From: CAKKQX01 sp963734595
Lineage (GTDB): Bacteria > Pseudomonadota > Gammaproteobacteria > Burkholderiales > SG8-41
NCBI GenBank assembly: GCA_963734595.1
Contig: CAVTHV010000037.1
Location: 248,001 to 312,000 of the forward strand
DNA: 64,000 nucleotides
Direction of reading: 5' to 3'
The notes under the pieces are model-generated. The model was given only the letters and a program-made list of their open reading frames with translations. It did not search any database and was not told the origin of the DNA. The position numbers and the translations under genes were made by a program. The first letter of the stretch is position 1; the number at the start of each line of letters is the position of its first letter. Of the stretch, positions 39,959-51,936 are shown piece after piece.

Positions 39959-41201
39959 CTAAAAATTTCCCGCGAACCACGTCTTCATCCGTTCCAGCAC
40001 CTGCTGGAAGGAGCCAATCTGCATGCGCGCAATCTGCTGCTGGCGATGCTGCTGCATGCCGGCGAGCAGCAGGCCCACCGCCGTCGAATAACGCGGATTG
40101 CGCACCACTTCGGCGAGGCCGCCGCTGTAATGCGGCTGACCGATGCGCACCGGCATGTGGAAGATTTCCTCGCCCAGTTCGACCATGCCCTGCATCGCGC
40201 TGCTGCCGCCGGTGATCACGATTCCCGACGACAGCAGTTCCTCGTAACCGCTGCGCCGCAGCTCCGATTGCACCAGCGAATACAGTTCCTCGACGCGCGG
40301 CTCGATCACTTCGGCCAGCGTCTGGCGCGACAGCTGGCGCGATTCGCGATCGCCGACGCCCGGCACCTCGATCATTTCCTGCGGATCGGCGAGTTGCGAC
40401 AGCGCGCAGCCGTAGCGTTGATCTTGATGTCGTCGGCGTCCTTGGTCGGCGTGCGCAGCGCCATCGCGATGTCGTTGGTGATCTGGTCGCCGGCGATCGG
40501 GATCACCGCGGTGTGGCGGATCGCGCCATGGGTGAAGACCGCGATGTCGGTGGTGCCGCCGCCGATGTCGACCAGGCACACGCCGAGATCCTTCTCGTCG
40601 TCCGACACCACCGCCATCGCGGAGGCCAGCGGCTGCAGGATCAGGTCGCGCACCTCGAGTCCGCAGCGGCGCACGCACTTGATGATGTTCTGCGCCGCCG
40701 ACACCGCGCCGGTCACGATATGCACCTTGACCTCGAGCCGCACGCCGCTCATGCCGAGCGGCTCGCGCACGTCCTCCTGGCCGTCGATGATGAATTCCTG
40801 GTTGAGGATGTGCAGGATCTGCTGGTCGGTTGGGAATCTGGACCGCCTTGGCGGTCTCGATCACGCGATCGACGTCCATCTGCGCGACCTCTTTGTCCTT
40901 GATCGCGACCATGCCGCTGCGAATTGAAGCTCCGGATATGGCTGCCGGCGATCCCGGTATAGACATCGCGGATCTTGCAGTCGGCCATCAGTTCGGCCTC
41001 TTCCAGCGCGCGCTGGATGGCGTTGACGGTCGTCTCGATGTTGACCACCACGCCCTTCTTCAGGCCGCGCGACGGATGGCTGCCCATGCCGATGATCTCG
41101 AAGCCGCCTTCCGGCTTGACCTCGGCGACGATCACCGCGATCTTCGAGGTGCCGATGTCCAGCCCGACGATCAGATTCTTGTTTTCCTTGGCCTTGCTCA
41201 T
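39959..41201 (-). CDS. ftsA: Cell division protein FtsA, multiple frameshifts
   Basis: Actin-like protein tethering FtsZ to the membrane. GLDIGTSKIAVIVAEV (phosphate 1), CLVDIGGGTTDIAVF (phosphate 2), IVITGGSSAMQGM (adenosine) are visible, as is the C-terminal amphipathic tail FQQVLERMKTWFAGNF. Frame changes near 40925 and 40830 each fit one extra base. One near 40413 fits two extra bases (KIN then YGCALSQLADPQE). The reconstructed length is about 412 residues. It starts 16 bp after ftsQ. Confidence 0.93.
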
Positions 41202-41217
41202 GTCTCCCTGTCCCCGC

Positions 41218-41952
41218 TCATGCCGCTCCCCTGCGCCCCTTGGGCCCCGTTTTCTCGAATTTCAGCTCCGGAATGCGCACGGCAAAACCGTTCGCATAGC
41301 GCAGATCGACGTAATCGATGTGCCGCGGCGAGTTTCCCCACGCGTGCGCCCGTACGACCGCGACGAATCGTGCGAGCCGCGCCTCGATCTGCTCGCGGCC
41401 GAGTTCGAGCGTCATCCCGTCCTCGAGCCGGATTTGCCAGGCGCGCCGCTGCGACACCTGCACCTGCACCGGAACCATGCCGATCGCCGCCAGGCTGCGC
41501 CGGAAATACTCGTACTGGATCGTGATCTCCTTGGCGGTGCCGTCCGGGCCGATAAACAACGGCAGCTTGCCGTCATACGCGGCCTCGAACACCTCGCCGT
41601 AGCGTGTTGACGAGGGCGAGATTGCCCCAGCGCGCAAGCGGCACGTGCTCCTCGAGCGTGACCTCGAGCCGGTCGGGCCATTGGCGGCGCACGTTGACCT
41701 TGCGCACCCATGGCAGCTTTTCGAACGCCGCCCGCGCCGCGCCAGGTCGAGCGTGAAGAAATTCCCCTTGAATTCGTGCCTGACGATGCGTTTCAACCTG
41801 CTCGCCCGTGACATGCGTGAGCTGGCCCGTCCACGCGCACTTCGCGCAGCGCAAACGCCGGCAGGTGGACCACGAAATACAGTGCGCCGCCAATCACCAG
41901 CAGCAGCGCCAGCGTGTAGAGCAGATCGGAGATGCGGTTCAGGATGTCGGGT

Positions 41953-41963
<11 letters not shown>
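41218..41963 (-). CDS. ftsQ: Cell division protein FtsQ, multiple frameshifts
   Basis: Bitopic division protein. It begins MWDRPDILNRISDLLYTL, with one membrane helix (LALLLVIGGALYFVV). The POTRA segment (VTGEQVE, VRHEFKGNFFTLDLAR, AAFEKLPWVRKVNVRRQWPDRLEV) and EEHVPLARWG are spread over three frames. Extra bases near 41836, 41795, 41740 (two) and 41603 restore a protein of about 245 residues. It overlaps the end of ddl by 11 bp, as is common in this cluster. Confidence 0.88.
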
Positions 41964-42867
<904 letters not shown>

Positions 42868-42891
42868 GATGAGCCGCTCCGGCCAAAAGGT

Positions 42892-42990
42892 CTTCACCGC
42901 AGAGGCGCAAAGGCGCATGAGAAATGGCCATGCAGCGACAGCGCCTTACTTGCGATTACCTTTGCGTCTTTGCGCCTCATGCGCTGAGGT
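42892..42990. repeat. CGCAAAG-type palindromic repeat pair
   Basis: The left arm (CACCGCAGAGGCGCAAAGG, 42894 on) and right arm (CTTTGCGTCTTTGCGCC, 42960 on) are inverted and about 35 bp apart, with units about 8 nt long. The stop codon of murB (42979-42977) lies inside the right arm. Confidence 0.8.
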
Positions 42991-43959
42991 CTCTCCTGTC
43001 ATCCTTAGCCTCTCCGATAATGCGCACTTCGCGTTCGAGCTCGACGCCGAATTTCTTCTTTACTGCGCTTTGCGCGAGCTCGATCAACGCCTCGATGTCG
43101 GCGGCGCGCGCCTTGCCTGAGTTCACGATGAAATTCGCGTGCTTGGGCGAAATCAGCGCGCCGCCGATCGCGTGTCCCTTGAGCCCGCAGGCTTCGATCA
43201 GTTGCGCCGCGTATTTGCCGGGCGGGTTGCGGAACACCGAGCCGGCATTGGGCTGGCTCAGCGGCTGGCTCGCGATGCGCTTCGACAGCAGCTCCTTGAT
43301 TTTATTGACGAGATTCCTTTCCGCTCCCGGGCTGCAGGTCGAAACGTTGCCGCGACAAACCACTCTTCGGAGGGTGAGGGATGAGGGATGAGGGATGAAT
43401 TTCGGCGTCCGGCCTTCAGGCGCACGTGCCGGTAAGCAATCTCATAGTCCTCCGGTGTGCGCACCCGCTCCTCGCCCGTTCGATCCATGGTGTGCACGCG
43501 CGCCACGATGTCCCAGGTTTCGCCGCCGTAGCAGCCGGCGTTCATCGCCAGCGCCCCGCCGACGGTGCCCGGGATGCCCGCAAGAAATTCCGCGCCCGTC
43601 AGGTCATGGCGTGCGGCGAAACGCGCGACCCGCGGACTGGCCACGCCCGCCTCGGCGTAGACCTCCCCGCCATCAGCACAGGCCCGTATTTGTTTGAGCG
43701 CGCCGTGAGCGAAAATCACCGTGCCGCGCAGACCCGCATCGCGCACCAGCAGGTTGCTGCCGAGGCCGACGAAATAAACCGGTTCGGCTGCAGGCTGCCG
43801 GCGCAGGAACTCGCGCAAGTCGGCAAGATCGGCCGGGAAATATGCGCGCTCGGCCACACCGCCGGCGCGCCAGCTCACGTGACGCGCCATCGGTTCGCGC
43901 TGCCTCAGTTCGCCGCGCAGTCCGTGCATCCCGGCTTTGTTCAGCTCGCTCATATCCAT
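42977..43959 (-). CDS. murB: UDP-N-acetylenolpyruvoylglucosamine reductase MurB with heptad insert, frameshifted
   Basis: FAD-dependent reductase making UDP-MurNAc. SWRAGGVAERAYFPADLADL, GLGSNLLVRDAGLRGTVI, FLAGIPGTVGGALAMNAGCYG, then SQPNAGSVFRNPPG and IGGALISPKHANFIVN. In-frame GAGGGAT heptads at 43376-43396 encode SSLIPHPS-like residues between LKAGRRN and EEWFVAATFR, where relatives are shorter. Two extra bases near 43350 and 43338 restore the frame. The last codons and the TGA lie in a CGCAAAG repeat. ATG 43953 is an alternative start. Confidence 0.9.
43376..43396. repeat. Three GAGGGAT heptads inside murB
   Basis: Exactly three 7-nt units (21 nt), the same unit as the intergenic repeat at 30738-30758. 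Being a multiple of three, the block keeps the murB frame. Confidence 0.85.
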
Positions 43960-43966
43960 ATCAGTG

Positions 43967-44005
43967 GCGTGAAACGTGAAGTGCAAAGCGCATCACGTTT
44001 CACGC
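43967..44005. repeat. 13-bp perfect inverted repeat between murC and murB
   Basis: GCGTGAAACGTGA and TCACGTTTCACGC with a 13-nt loop. It spans the murC stop codon and starts in the murB leader. No T-run follows. Confidence 0.8.
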
Positions 44006-45400
44006 TTTTTCCTTCGCCAGCATCGCCGGCACGCTGCCGATCGATCCGGCGCCCATGATCAACACCACGTCGCCGTCACGCGCGGCGGCGCCGATCGCCG
44101 CCGGCAATTCGGCCACCGCTTCCACGAAAATCGGCTCGATCTTTCCCTGCACCCGCAGCGCGCGCACCAGCGCGCGGCCGTCGGCGGCGACAATCGGCGT
44201 CTCGCCCGCCGCGTAGACTTCGGTCAGCAGCAGCACATCCGCGGTGGACAGCACCCTCACGAAATCCTCGAAACAGTCGCGGGTGCGCGTATAGCGGTGC
44301 GGCTGGAACGCGAGCACCAGGCGGCGCCCCGGGAAAGCGCCGCGCGCCGCGGCGATCGTCGCCGCCATCTCCGCGGGGTGATGTCCGTAATCGTCGACCA
44401 GGGTGAAACTGCCGCCGCCGGGCAATCGCATCTCGCCGTAGCGCTGGAAGCGGCGGCCGACGCCCCTGAACTCCGCCAGCGCTTTCACGATCTGCGCATC
44501 GGGCACGCCGACTTCCATGCCGACCGCGATCGCGGCCAGCGCGTTCTGCACGTTGTGCAGTCCCGGCAGATTGAGCGTGACCGCGAGGTCGGGAAGCCGC
44601 TTGCCGTTCTCGCGCTGCGACCCGAAACTTCATCTGGCCGCCGCTCGGCCTGGACATCGAGCGCGCGGATCTGCGCGCCGGCCGACAACCCGTAGGTCAG
44701 TGACGGTCTTGGTCAGCGCCGGCATGATGGCGCGCACGTTGGCGTCGTCGACGCACAGCACCGCGATGCCGTAGAACGGCAGGCGCTGCAGGAAATCGAG
44801 GAACGCCTGCCGCAGCTTGTCGAGCGAGTGGTCGTAGGTTTCCATGTGATCGGCGTCGATGTTGGTGACCACCGCCAGCACCGGCTGCAGATACAGGAAG
44901 GATGCATCCGACTCGTCGGCCTCGACGACGATGAACTCGCCGCTGCCCAGCTTGGCGTGCGAGCCGGCGCTGACGAGCCGGCCGCCGATCACGAAGGTCG
45001 GGTCCATGCCGCCTTCGGCCAGCACGCTCGCGACCAGGCTGGTCGTGGTGGTCTTGCCGTGCGTGCCGGCGACCGCGATGCCCTGTTTCAGCCGCATCAG
45101 CTCCGCGAGCATCAGCGCGCGCGGCACGACCGGTATATGCCGGGCGCGCGCGGCGATCACTTCCGGATTGTCTTCGTTCACCGCGCTCGAAATCACCACG
45201 GCATCGGCGCCGGCGACGTAGTCCGCGGCATGGCCTCGGCACACTTTCGCACCGAGCTCCTGCAGGCGCCGCGTTGCCGTGTTGTCGGCCAGGTCGGAGC
45301 CGCTCACCTGGTAGCCGAGGTTGAGCATCACCTCGGCGATGCCGCTCATGCCGGAGCCGCCGATGCCCACGAAGTGCACGTGTTTAACCTTGTGTCTCAT
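44000..45400 (-). CDS. murC: UDP-N-acetylmuramate--L-alanine ligase MurC, frameshifted
   Basis: ATP-dependent ligase adding L-Ala. It begins MRHKVKHVHFVGIGGSGMSGIAEV; AGTHGKTTTTSLVASVL binds ATP; VVEADESDASFLYLQP and LVDDYGHHPAEMAATI are family motifs. Three extra bases between about 44700 and 44590 scramble the central segment; the frames join as LTYGLSAGAQIRALDVQAER, GQMKFRVA and LHNVQNALAA. About 465 residues. The gap to murG (140 bp) is not clearly explained. Confidence 0.93.
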
Positions 45401-45540
45401 CGATCCTGATTCACGTCATCGCAATCGGCGGCCGGCGCCAATCGCGGCCGGTCGCATCCCGCCAACAAGCCGGCGGGCCCCTGCTCCCTGCTCATGGCCG
45501 CCCCGCCCATGCCCACGAATGCACATGCTTACCTTGTGTC

Positions 45541-46612
45541 TCATGCGGCCAGCTCCATGCAGATTTCAGCCACCGCGCGCGTGGCTTCGGGTTTTCCCGC
45601 CGCGCGTGCCGCCTGCGCCATCGCCAGCAACTTGTCGCGCGCGAAATCGCCGAGCAGCTGCGCGAGCTTTTGAGGAGTGAGCTCGGGCTGCGGGAGCAGC
45701 ACCGCCGCGCCGCGTTCGCTCGAGGTAGCGCGCGTTGTGGGTCTGATGATCGTCGACCGCGTGCGGATACGGCACCAGCACGCTGGCAACGCCGGCGGCG
45801 GCGAGCTCGCTGACGGTCGAAGCACCGGCGCGGCAGATAATCAGATCGGCCGCGGCATAATGTGCCGCCATGTCGTCGATGAAGGGCAGGATTTCCGCCG
45901 TCACGCCGGCATTGCGATAGTTCTCGCGCAATGCTTCGGCATGCGCGGCGCCGGATTGATGGGTGACCTGCGGGCGGGCGTCTGCGGGGAGCAGCGCGAG
46001 CGCCTGCGGCACGACTTCGTTGAGCGCCTGCGCGCCGAGACTGCCGCCGATCACGAGCACCCGCAGCCGGCCGGAGTGCGCGCGTAGCGCTCCTCCGGCG
46101 TGCCGAGCGCGGCAATCTCGCTGCGCACCGGATTGCCGGTCCAGATCACCGCGGTCGATGGCCGGAACGCTTCGGGAAACGCGACCAGCACCCTGGCAGC
46201 AAGCCTGGCCAGCACGCGGTTGGCGAGCCCGGCGACCGCGTTCTGCTCGTGGATCACCAGCGGCCGGTTGAGAAACGAGGCCATCATGCCGCCGGGGAAC
46301 GACACGTAGCCGCCCATGCCCAGCACGACATCGGGACGGTGCAGGAAAATCGCCCGCGCGCTCTGCCAGAACGCGATCAGCAGGTTAAGCGGCAGCAGCA
46401 GCAGGCGCAGCCACCCTTTGCCGCGCACGCCCGAAAAACGGATCCACGCCATGGTATAGCCCTTGGGCGGAATCACCCGCGCTTCCATGCCGCCGCGGGA
46501 ACCGAGCCAGACCACTGTTCCAGCCCTGTCCGCGCAGGTACTCTGCCACCGACAGCGCCGGAAAGATGTGGCCGCCGGTGCCGCCGGCCATGATCATGAT
46601 GGTGCGGCTCAT
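45541..46612 (-). CDS. murG: Lipid II synthase MurG, frameshifted
   Basis: Glycosyltransferase forming lipid II from lipid I. It begins MSRTIMIMAGGTGGHIFPALSVAEYL; WLGSRGGMEARVIPPKGY, GMGGYVSFPGGMMASFLNRPLVIHEQNAVAGL, VIGGSLGAQALNEVVPQAL, ICRAGASTVSELAAAG. Frame changes near 46515, 46075 (net two bases) and 45725 fit extra bases. About 356 residues after correction. Confidence 0.93.
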
Positions 46613-46689
46613 ACTGCGAGCCCCCATATGAACTGGCGATTTTGGCTCCGACATAACTTTCGCTGCGCGAAAGTAAGTCTCCGCCGAAA

Positions 46690-47903
46690 TCAGTGCAGCA
46701 ACTCACGTTGCGCGATCGTGTGGAAGCAAGTTGATGTCATCACACCTGCAAGCCCCCTCATCAGCTGCCTGTTCTCCCAATCGACGCGCAGCAGCACCGC
46801 GATCGCGCAGCAGTTGGCGGCCATGGCGCTGCCGCCGAACGACAGCAGCGGCAGCGTCAGGCCCTTGGTCGGCAGCACGCCCATGTTCACGCCCATGTTG
46901 ATGATCGCCTGCACGCCGATCCACAGGCCGATGCCGTGCGCGACCAGCGCCGCGAAATGGCGCTCGAGGGCCGCCGCCGGCGGCCGATCGCGAATGCGCG
47001 AATCACGATCCACGCGAACAGCACGATGACCGTCGCCACGCCGACGAACCCGAGTTCCTCGGCGATGACCGCGAGCAGAAAATCGGTATGCGCCTCGGGC
47101 AGATAGAACAGTTTCTCGACGCTGGCGCCGAGGCCCACGCCGAACCATTCGCCGCGACCGAACGCGATCAGCGCATGCGACAGCTGATAGCCCTTGCCGT
47201 AAGGATCGGCCCACGGATCCATGAAGCCGATGACGCGCTGCATGCGATACGGCGAAAACCAGATCAGGAGCAGAAAGCCGATCAGCAGCATCAGCGATCA
47301 GCCCGGCAAACAGGCGCCAGTTCATGCCGCCCAGGAACAGGATGCCCATCGCGATCACGGTGATCACCGCGAACGCGCCAAAATCGGGCTCGCGCAGCAG
47401 CAGGCCCCCGGTCAACAGCATGACTGCGAACATCGGCAGAAAGCCGCGCCGCAGGCTGTGCATGTAAGCCGCCTTGCGCACGGTGTAGTCGGCCGCGTAG
47501 ATCACGCGCAAACAGCTTCATGAATTCGGAGGGCTGCAGGTTCGACGACATACAGCGACAGCCAGCGCTGGCTGCCGTTGACCTCGCGGCCGATACCGGG
47601 AATCAGCACCAGCACGAGCAGGACCAGCGCCGAGCAGGAACAGGGAAAGCGCCGAGTTCTGCCAAAGCGCATCGGAACCTGAAATGCCATCACCGCGAAC
47701 ACGACGCTGACCGCGATGAATATTCCGTGCCGTATCAGGAAATACATCGGCTGGTGACCGGTCGAGCGGCTGCCCTCGGCAATCGCAATCGAGGCCGAAT
47801 ACACCATGACCAGCCCGACGCCGAGCAGCAGCACGGTAAGCCACACCAGGGTCTGGTCGTATTCCGCGAGCGGCGCGCGCTCTTTGACGTCGGCGTAGAA
47901 CAT
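46690..47903 (-). CDS. ftsW: Division-specific peptidoglycan polymerase FtsW, heavily frameshifted
   Basis: SEDS-family glycosyltransferase. Fragments in three frames cover the whole protein: MFYADVKERAPLAEYDQTLVWLTVLLLGVGLVMVYSAS (ends given), GREVNGSQRWL, NLQPSEFMKLF, YMHSLRRGFLP, LLLREPDFGAF, AHTDFLLAVIAEELGFVG, NMGVNMGVLPTKGLTLPLLSFGGSA. At least five frame changes lie between 47670 and 46975. About 400 residues. Start ATG 47903 is 2 bp from the murD stop. Confidence 0.9.
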
Positions 47904-47905
47904 CG

Positions 47906-49307
47906 CTAACTGCGCTCCTTCGCAAGCTGCGCCACGGCCTGCACGAACACTTCGGCGCGATGCACATAGTTGCGGAACATGTCGAAACTCGCGCACGCCG
48001 GCGACAGCAGCACGGCGTCGCCCGGCCGGCCGGCGTCGAACGCTTTGCGCACCGCATCGTCCATGCTCGGCGGCGCGCACGACCGGCACGTTGTTTCCAC
48101 CGAGCACCCGCGCAATCGCATCCGCATCGCGCCCGATCAGCACCACCGCGCGCGCCTGCCTGGCCACCGCCGGCGCGAGCGGCGCGAAGTCCTGCCCCTT
48201 GCCGTCGCCGCCGGCGATCAGCACCACCGGCTGCGCCATGCCGGTCAGCGCCGCCACGGTGGCACCGACATTGGTGCCCTTGGAATCGTCGTAGAACGAT
48301 ATCTCGTTGATTTCATTAATTTTTTCTACGCGGTGCGGCAGCCCGCGAAAACCGCGCAACGCGCCGGCGAGCGGCGCATCGGGCACGCCGATCGCGTGGC
48401 ACAGTGCGGCGGCGGCGAGCGCGTTGGCGGCGTTGTGCAGGCCGGCAAGCGGCAGTTCGTCGAGCGGCAGCAGCTCGTGCGTACCGCGGGCCAGCCAGCG
48501 TTTATCCTGCATTACCCTGATGCCCCATTCGCTGTCGTCGCCTGGCACATCCAGCCCGAACGTCGCAACCTCGCGGTCCGCTCGCGCCATACCCAGGCTC
48601 CAGCGGTCATCGCGGTTGAGCACCTGCACGCCGTCGCCGGCGAAGATGCGCGTCTTGGCCGCCGCGTAATCCGCCATGCCGGCGTAGCGGTCCATGTGAT
48701 CCTCGGAGAGGTTGAGCACCGTGGCCGCCGCGGGCCTGAGCCCGTACGTGCTTTCCAGCTGAAAGCTCGAGAGTTCGAGCACGAATACCTGCGGCATCGT
48801 GCCTTCGTCCTCGATCGCCGTTAACGCATCCAGCACCGGCAGACCGATGTTGCCTGCAACCACCGTGCCGAGTCCCGCGGCGCGGCACATGTCGCCGGCC
48901 ATTGCCGTGACCGTGCTCTTGCCGTTGGATCCGGTGATGGCAAGCACCTTTGGCGCGCCGGGCGTCGAGTGTCCAGTGTCCAGTGTCGCAAGCGCTTGCG
49001 CGAAAAGTTCGATGTCACCGACCACCGGCACGCCGCGCCTGACGGCGTCTGCCACCGGCGGCTCGCGGCGGTCGATGCCGGGACTGATCGCGATCAGATC
49101 TGCGCCGTGAAAATCCTGCTCCCCGAAAGCGCCCGTGGTCACCGCGACTTGCGGCAACTCACGCGCGAGCAACGCGGCGTGCGGCGGGTCCGCGCGCGTG
49201 TCCGCGACGCGCACCGTTGCGCCGTGGTGCGTCAGCCAGCGCGTCATCGACAGTCCGGTATCACCGAGCCCCAGCACCAGCACTTTTTTGCCCCCGAAAT
49301 CGAGCAT
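47906..49307 (-). CDS. murD: UDP-N-acetylmuramoyl-L-alanine--D-glutamate ligase MurD, one frameshift
   Basis: ATP-dependent ligase adding D-Glu. It begins MLDFGGKKVLVLGLGDTGLSM; AITGSNGKSTVTAMAGDM is the ATP loop, NLSEDHMDRY and FYDDSKGTNVGAT follow. An extra base near 48080 shifts the end (VLLSPACASFDMFRNYVHRAEVF). Three AGTGTCC heptads at 48968-48988 add ATLDTGHST-like residues just before the ATP loop. About 466 residues. Codons upstream of ATG 49307 translate a CGCAAAG repeat. Confidence 0.94.
48968..48988. repeat. Three AGTGTCC heptads inside murD
   Basis: AGTGTCC, AGTGTCC, AGTGTCG: exactly 21 nt, in frame in murD. Confidence 0.85.
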
Positions 49308-49318
49308 CAACAAAAACC

Positions 49319-49417
49319 CTTCACCGCAAAGGCGCAAAGACGCAAAGATTCCGCAAAGAGAAAACGTACTGATTTTTCTTTGCGATTCCTCCGTGCCTTT
49401 GCGTCTTTGCGGTTCAT
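49319..49417. repeat. CGCAAAG-type palindromic repeat pair upstream of murD
   Basis: The left arm (CACCGCAAAGGCGCAAAGAC) and the right arm (GCCTTTGCGTCTTTGCGG) are inverted, same family as 42892-42990, here with 8-nt units. It fills the gap between mraY and murD. Confidence 0.85.
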
Positions 49418-49425
49418 GTCGCATT

Positions 49426-50511
<1,086 letters not shown>

Positions 50512-50514
50512 CGC

Positions 50515-51936
50515 TTATCCATGTCCCGCCGGCTGGATGTCGGCCGCAAGCTCGAAACTCCGGACCACGCGCTCCATCTGCATGAAGCGCGATCCCTTGA
50601 CCAGCATCGTGACGCCGGGAGCCAGCACGTTCTCGATCTCCGCCAGCAGATCCTCGATGCGGGAAAAATGGCGCGCATTGTCGCCGAAGGCGAGGGAGGC
50701 GCGCGCGGACAGGTCGCCGAGCGTGAACAGCCGGTCGATGCCCGCTTCGCGCGCATACGCGCCGGCTTCGGCGTGCAATGCCGGCGCGCCGGGGCCGAGT
50801 TCGCCCATGTCGCCCAGCACCAGCAGCGTCGTGCCCGGCGCCTGGGCGAGCACCGCAATCGCGGCGCGCACCGACTCCGGATTCGCGTTGTAGGTATCGT
50901 CGATCAGCGTCGCGCCGTGCAGACCCGATTTTTTCTGCAGCCGCCCCTTGACTCCGGTGAACCGGGCAAGGCCTGCTGCGATCACGCGCGGCGCCACCTC
51001 GAGCGCAGCAGCAGCCGCGCTTGCGGCGAGCGCGTTTTTCACGTTGTGCAGCCCGCCCGCCTTGAGCGTGGCACCCGCTTCGCCCCGCGGTGTTTTCACC
51101 ACGATTTCGCTTTCCAGGTAGCGCAGCTGGTAGGTGGCGGTGACCGCCGCCTGGCTTTTCGAGTCCGAATTCAAGCTGTTTTCTGCCGGCGGCGAGCTCG
51201 CGCCACAGCGGAGCGTAGCGTTCGTCGGCATTGATCACCGCCACGCCGCCGGCTCCCGAGGCCTTCGAAAATCTCGCCCTTGGCCCGCGCGATCGCCTCC
51301 TCCGAGCCGAGGTGCTCGAGGTGGGCGCGGCCGGCGTTGTTGACGAGCGCCACGTCCGGCGCGGCTAGCTGCGTCGAGGTAGCGGATCTCGCCCGCGTGA
51401 TTCATGCCCATCTCGATCACCGCATAGCGGTGCTCGGGGCGCAGCTCGAGCAGCATCAGCGGCATGCCGATGTCGTTATTGAGATTGCCGCGCGTGGCCA
51501 GAACGCAGGATTCGGAATTCGGGATCCGGGATCCGGCGCCCGCCGCCTCGCGCAATATCAGGGCCAGCATTTCCTTGACGGTGGTCTTGCCGCTGCTGCC
51601 GGTCAGACCCACCAGCGGCATCGTGAATTTTCTGCGCCAGTAGGCGCCGAGCCTGCCCAGCGCGAGCCGCGTGTCCCTGACCACGATCAGAGGCAGCTTG
51701 ATCTCCGGATCCCGGATCCCGGACCCCGCGTCCTCCACCATGGCGGCCACCGCTCCGGCTGCCGCGGCCTGGGCCACGAAACGATGACCGTCGAAACGCT
51801 CGCCCTTGAGCGCGACGAACAGGTCGCCGCGCTTCACGGCGCGGCTGTCGGTATTGACGCCGTCGAAGGCAACGTCGCTGCCGCGTATTCCGGCATCCAG
51901 CGCGCGCGCCGCCTCGGCGATTCCCATCATCGTCAT
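50515..51936 (-). CDS. murF: UDP-N-acetylmuramoyl-tripeptide--D-alanyl-D-alanine ligase MurF, frameshifted, with two heptad inserts
   Basis: Adds D-Ala-D-Ala to the stem peptide. FDGVNTDSRAVKRGDLFVAL, GLTGSSGKTTVKEMLALIL, ATRGNLNNDIGMPLMLLEL, EMGMNHAGEI, then NNAGRAHLEHLGS and IDDTYNANPESVRAAI. Three extra bases near 51370, 51245 and 51190 break the frame. Two blocks of 7-nt units lie in frame (51510-51537 and 51705-51725). Start ATG 51936 overlaps the murE stop by ATGA. About 472 residues. Confidence 0.93.
51510..51537. repeat. Four ATCCGGG-type heptads inside murF
   Basis: ATTCGGA, ATTCGGG, ATCCGGG, ATCCGGC in exact 7-nt steps, inverted relative to 51705-51725. Confidence 0.8.
51705..51725. 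repeat. Three CCGGATC heptads inside murF
   Basis: CCGGATC, CCGGATC, CCGGACC: 21 nt in frame, the inverted counterpart of the block about 170 bp away. Confidence 0.8.
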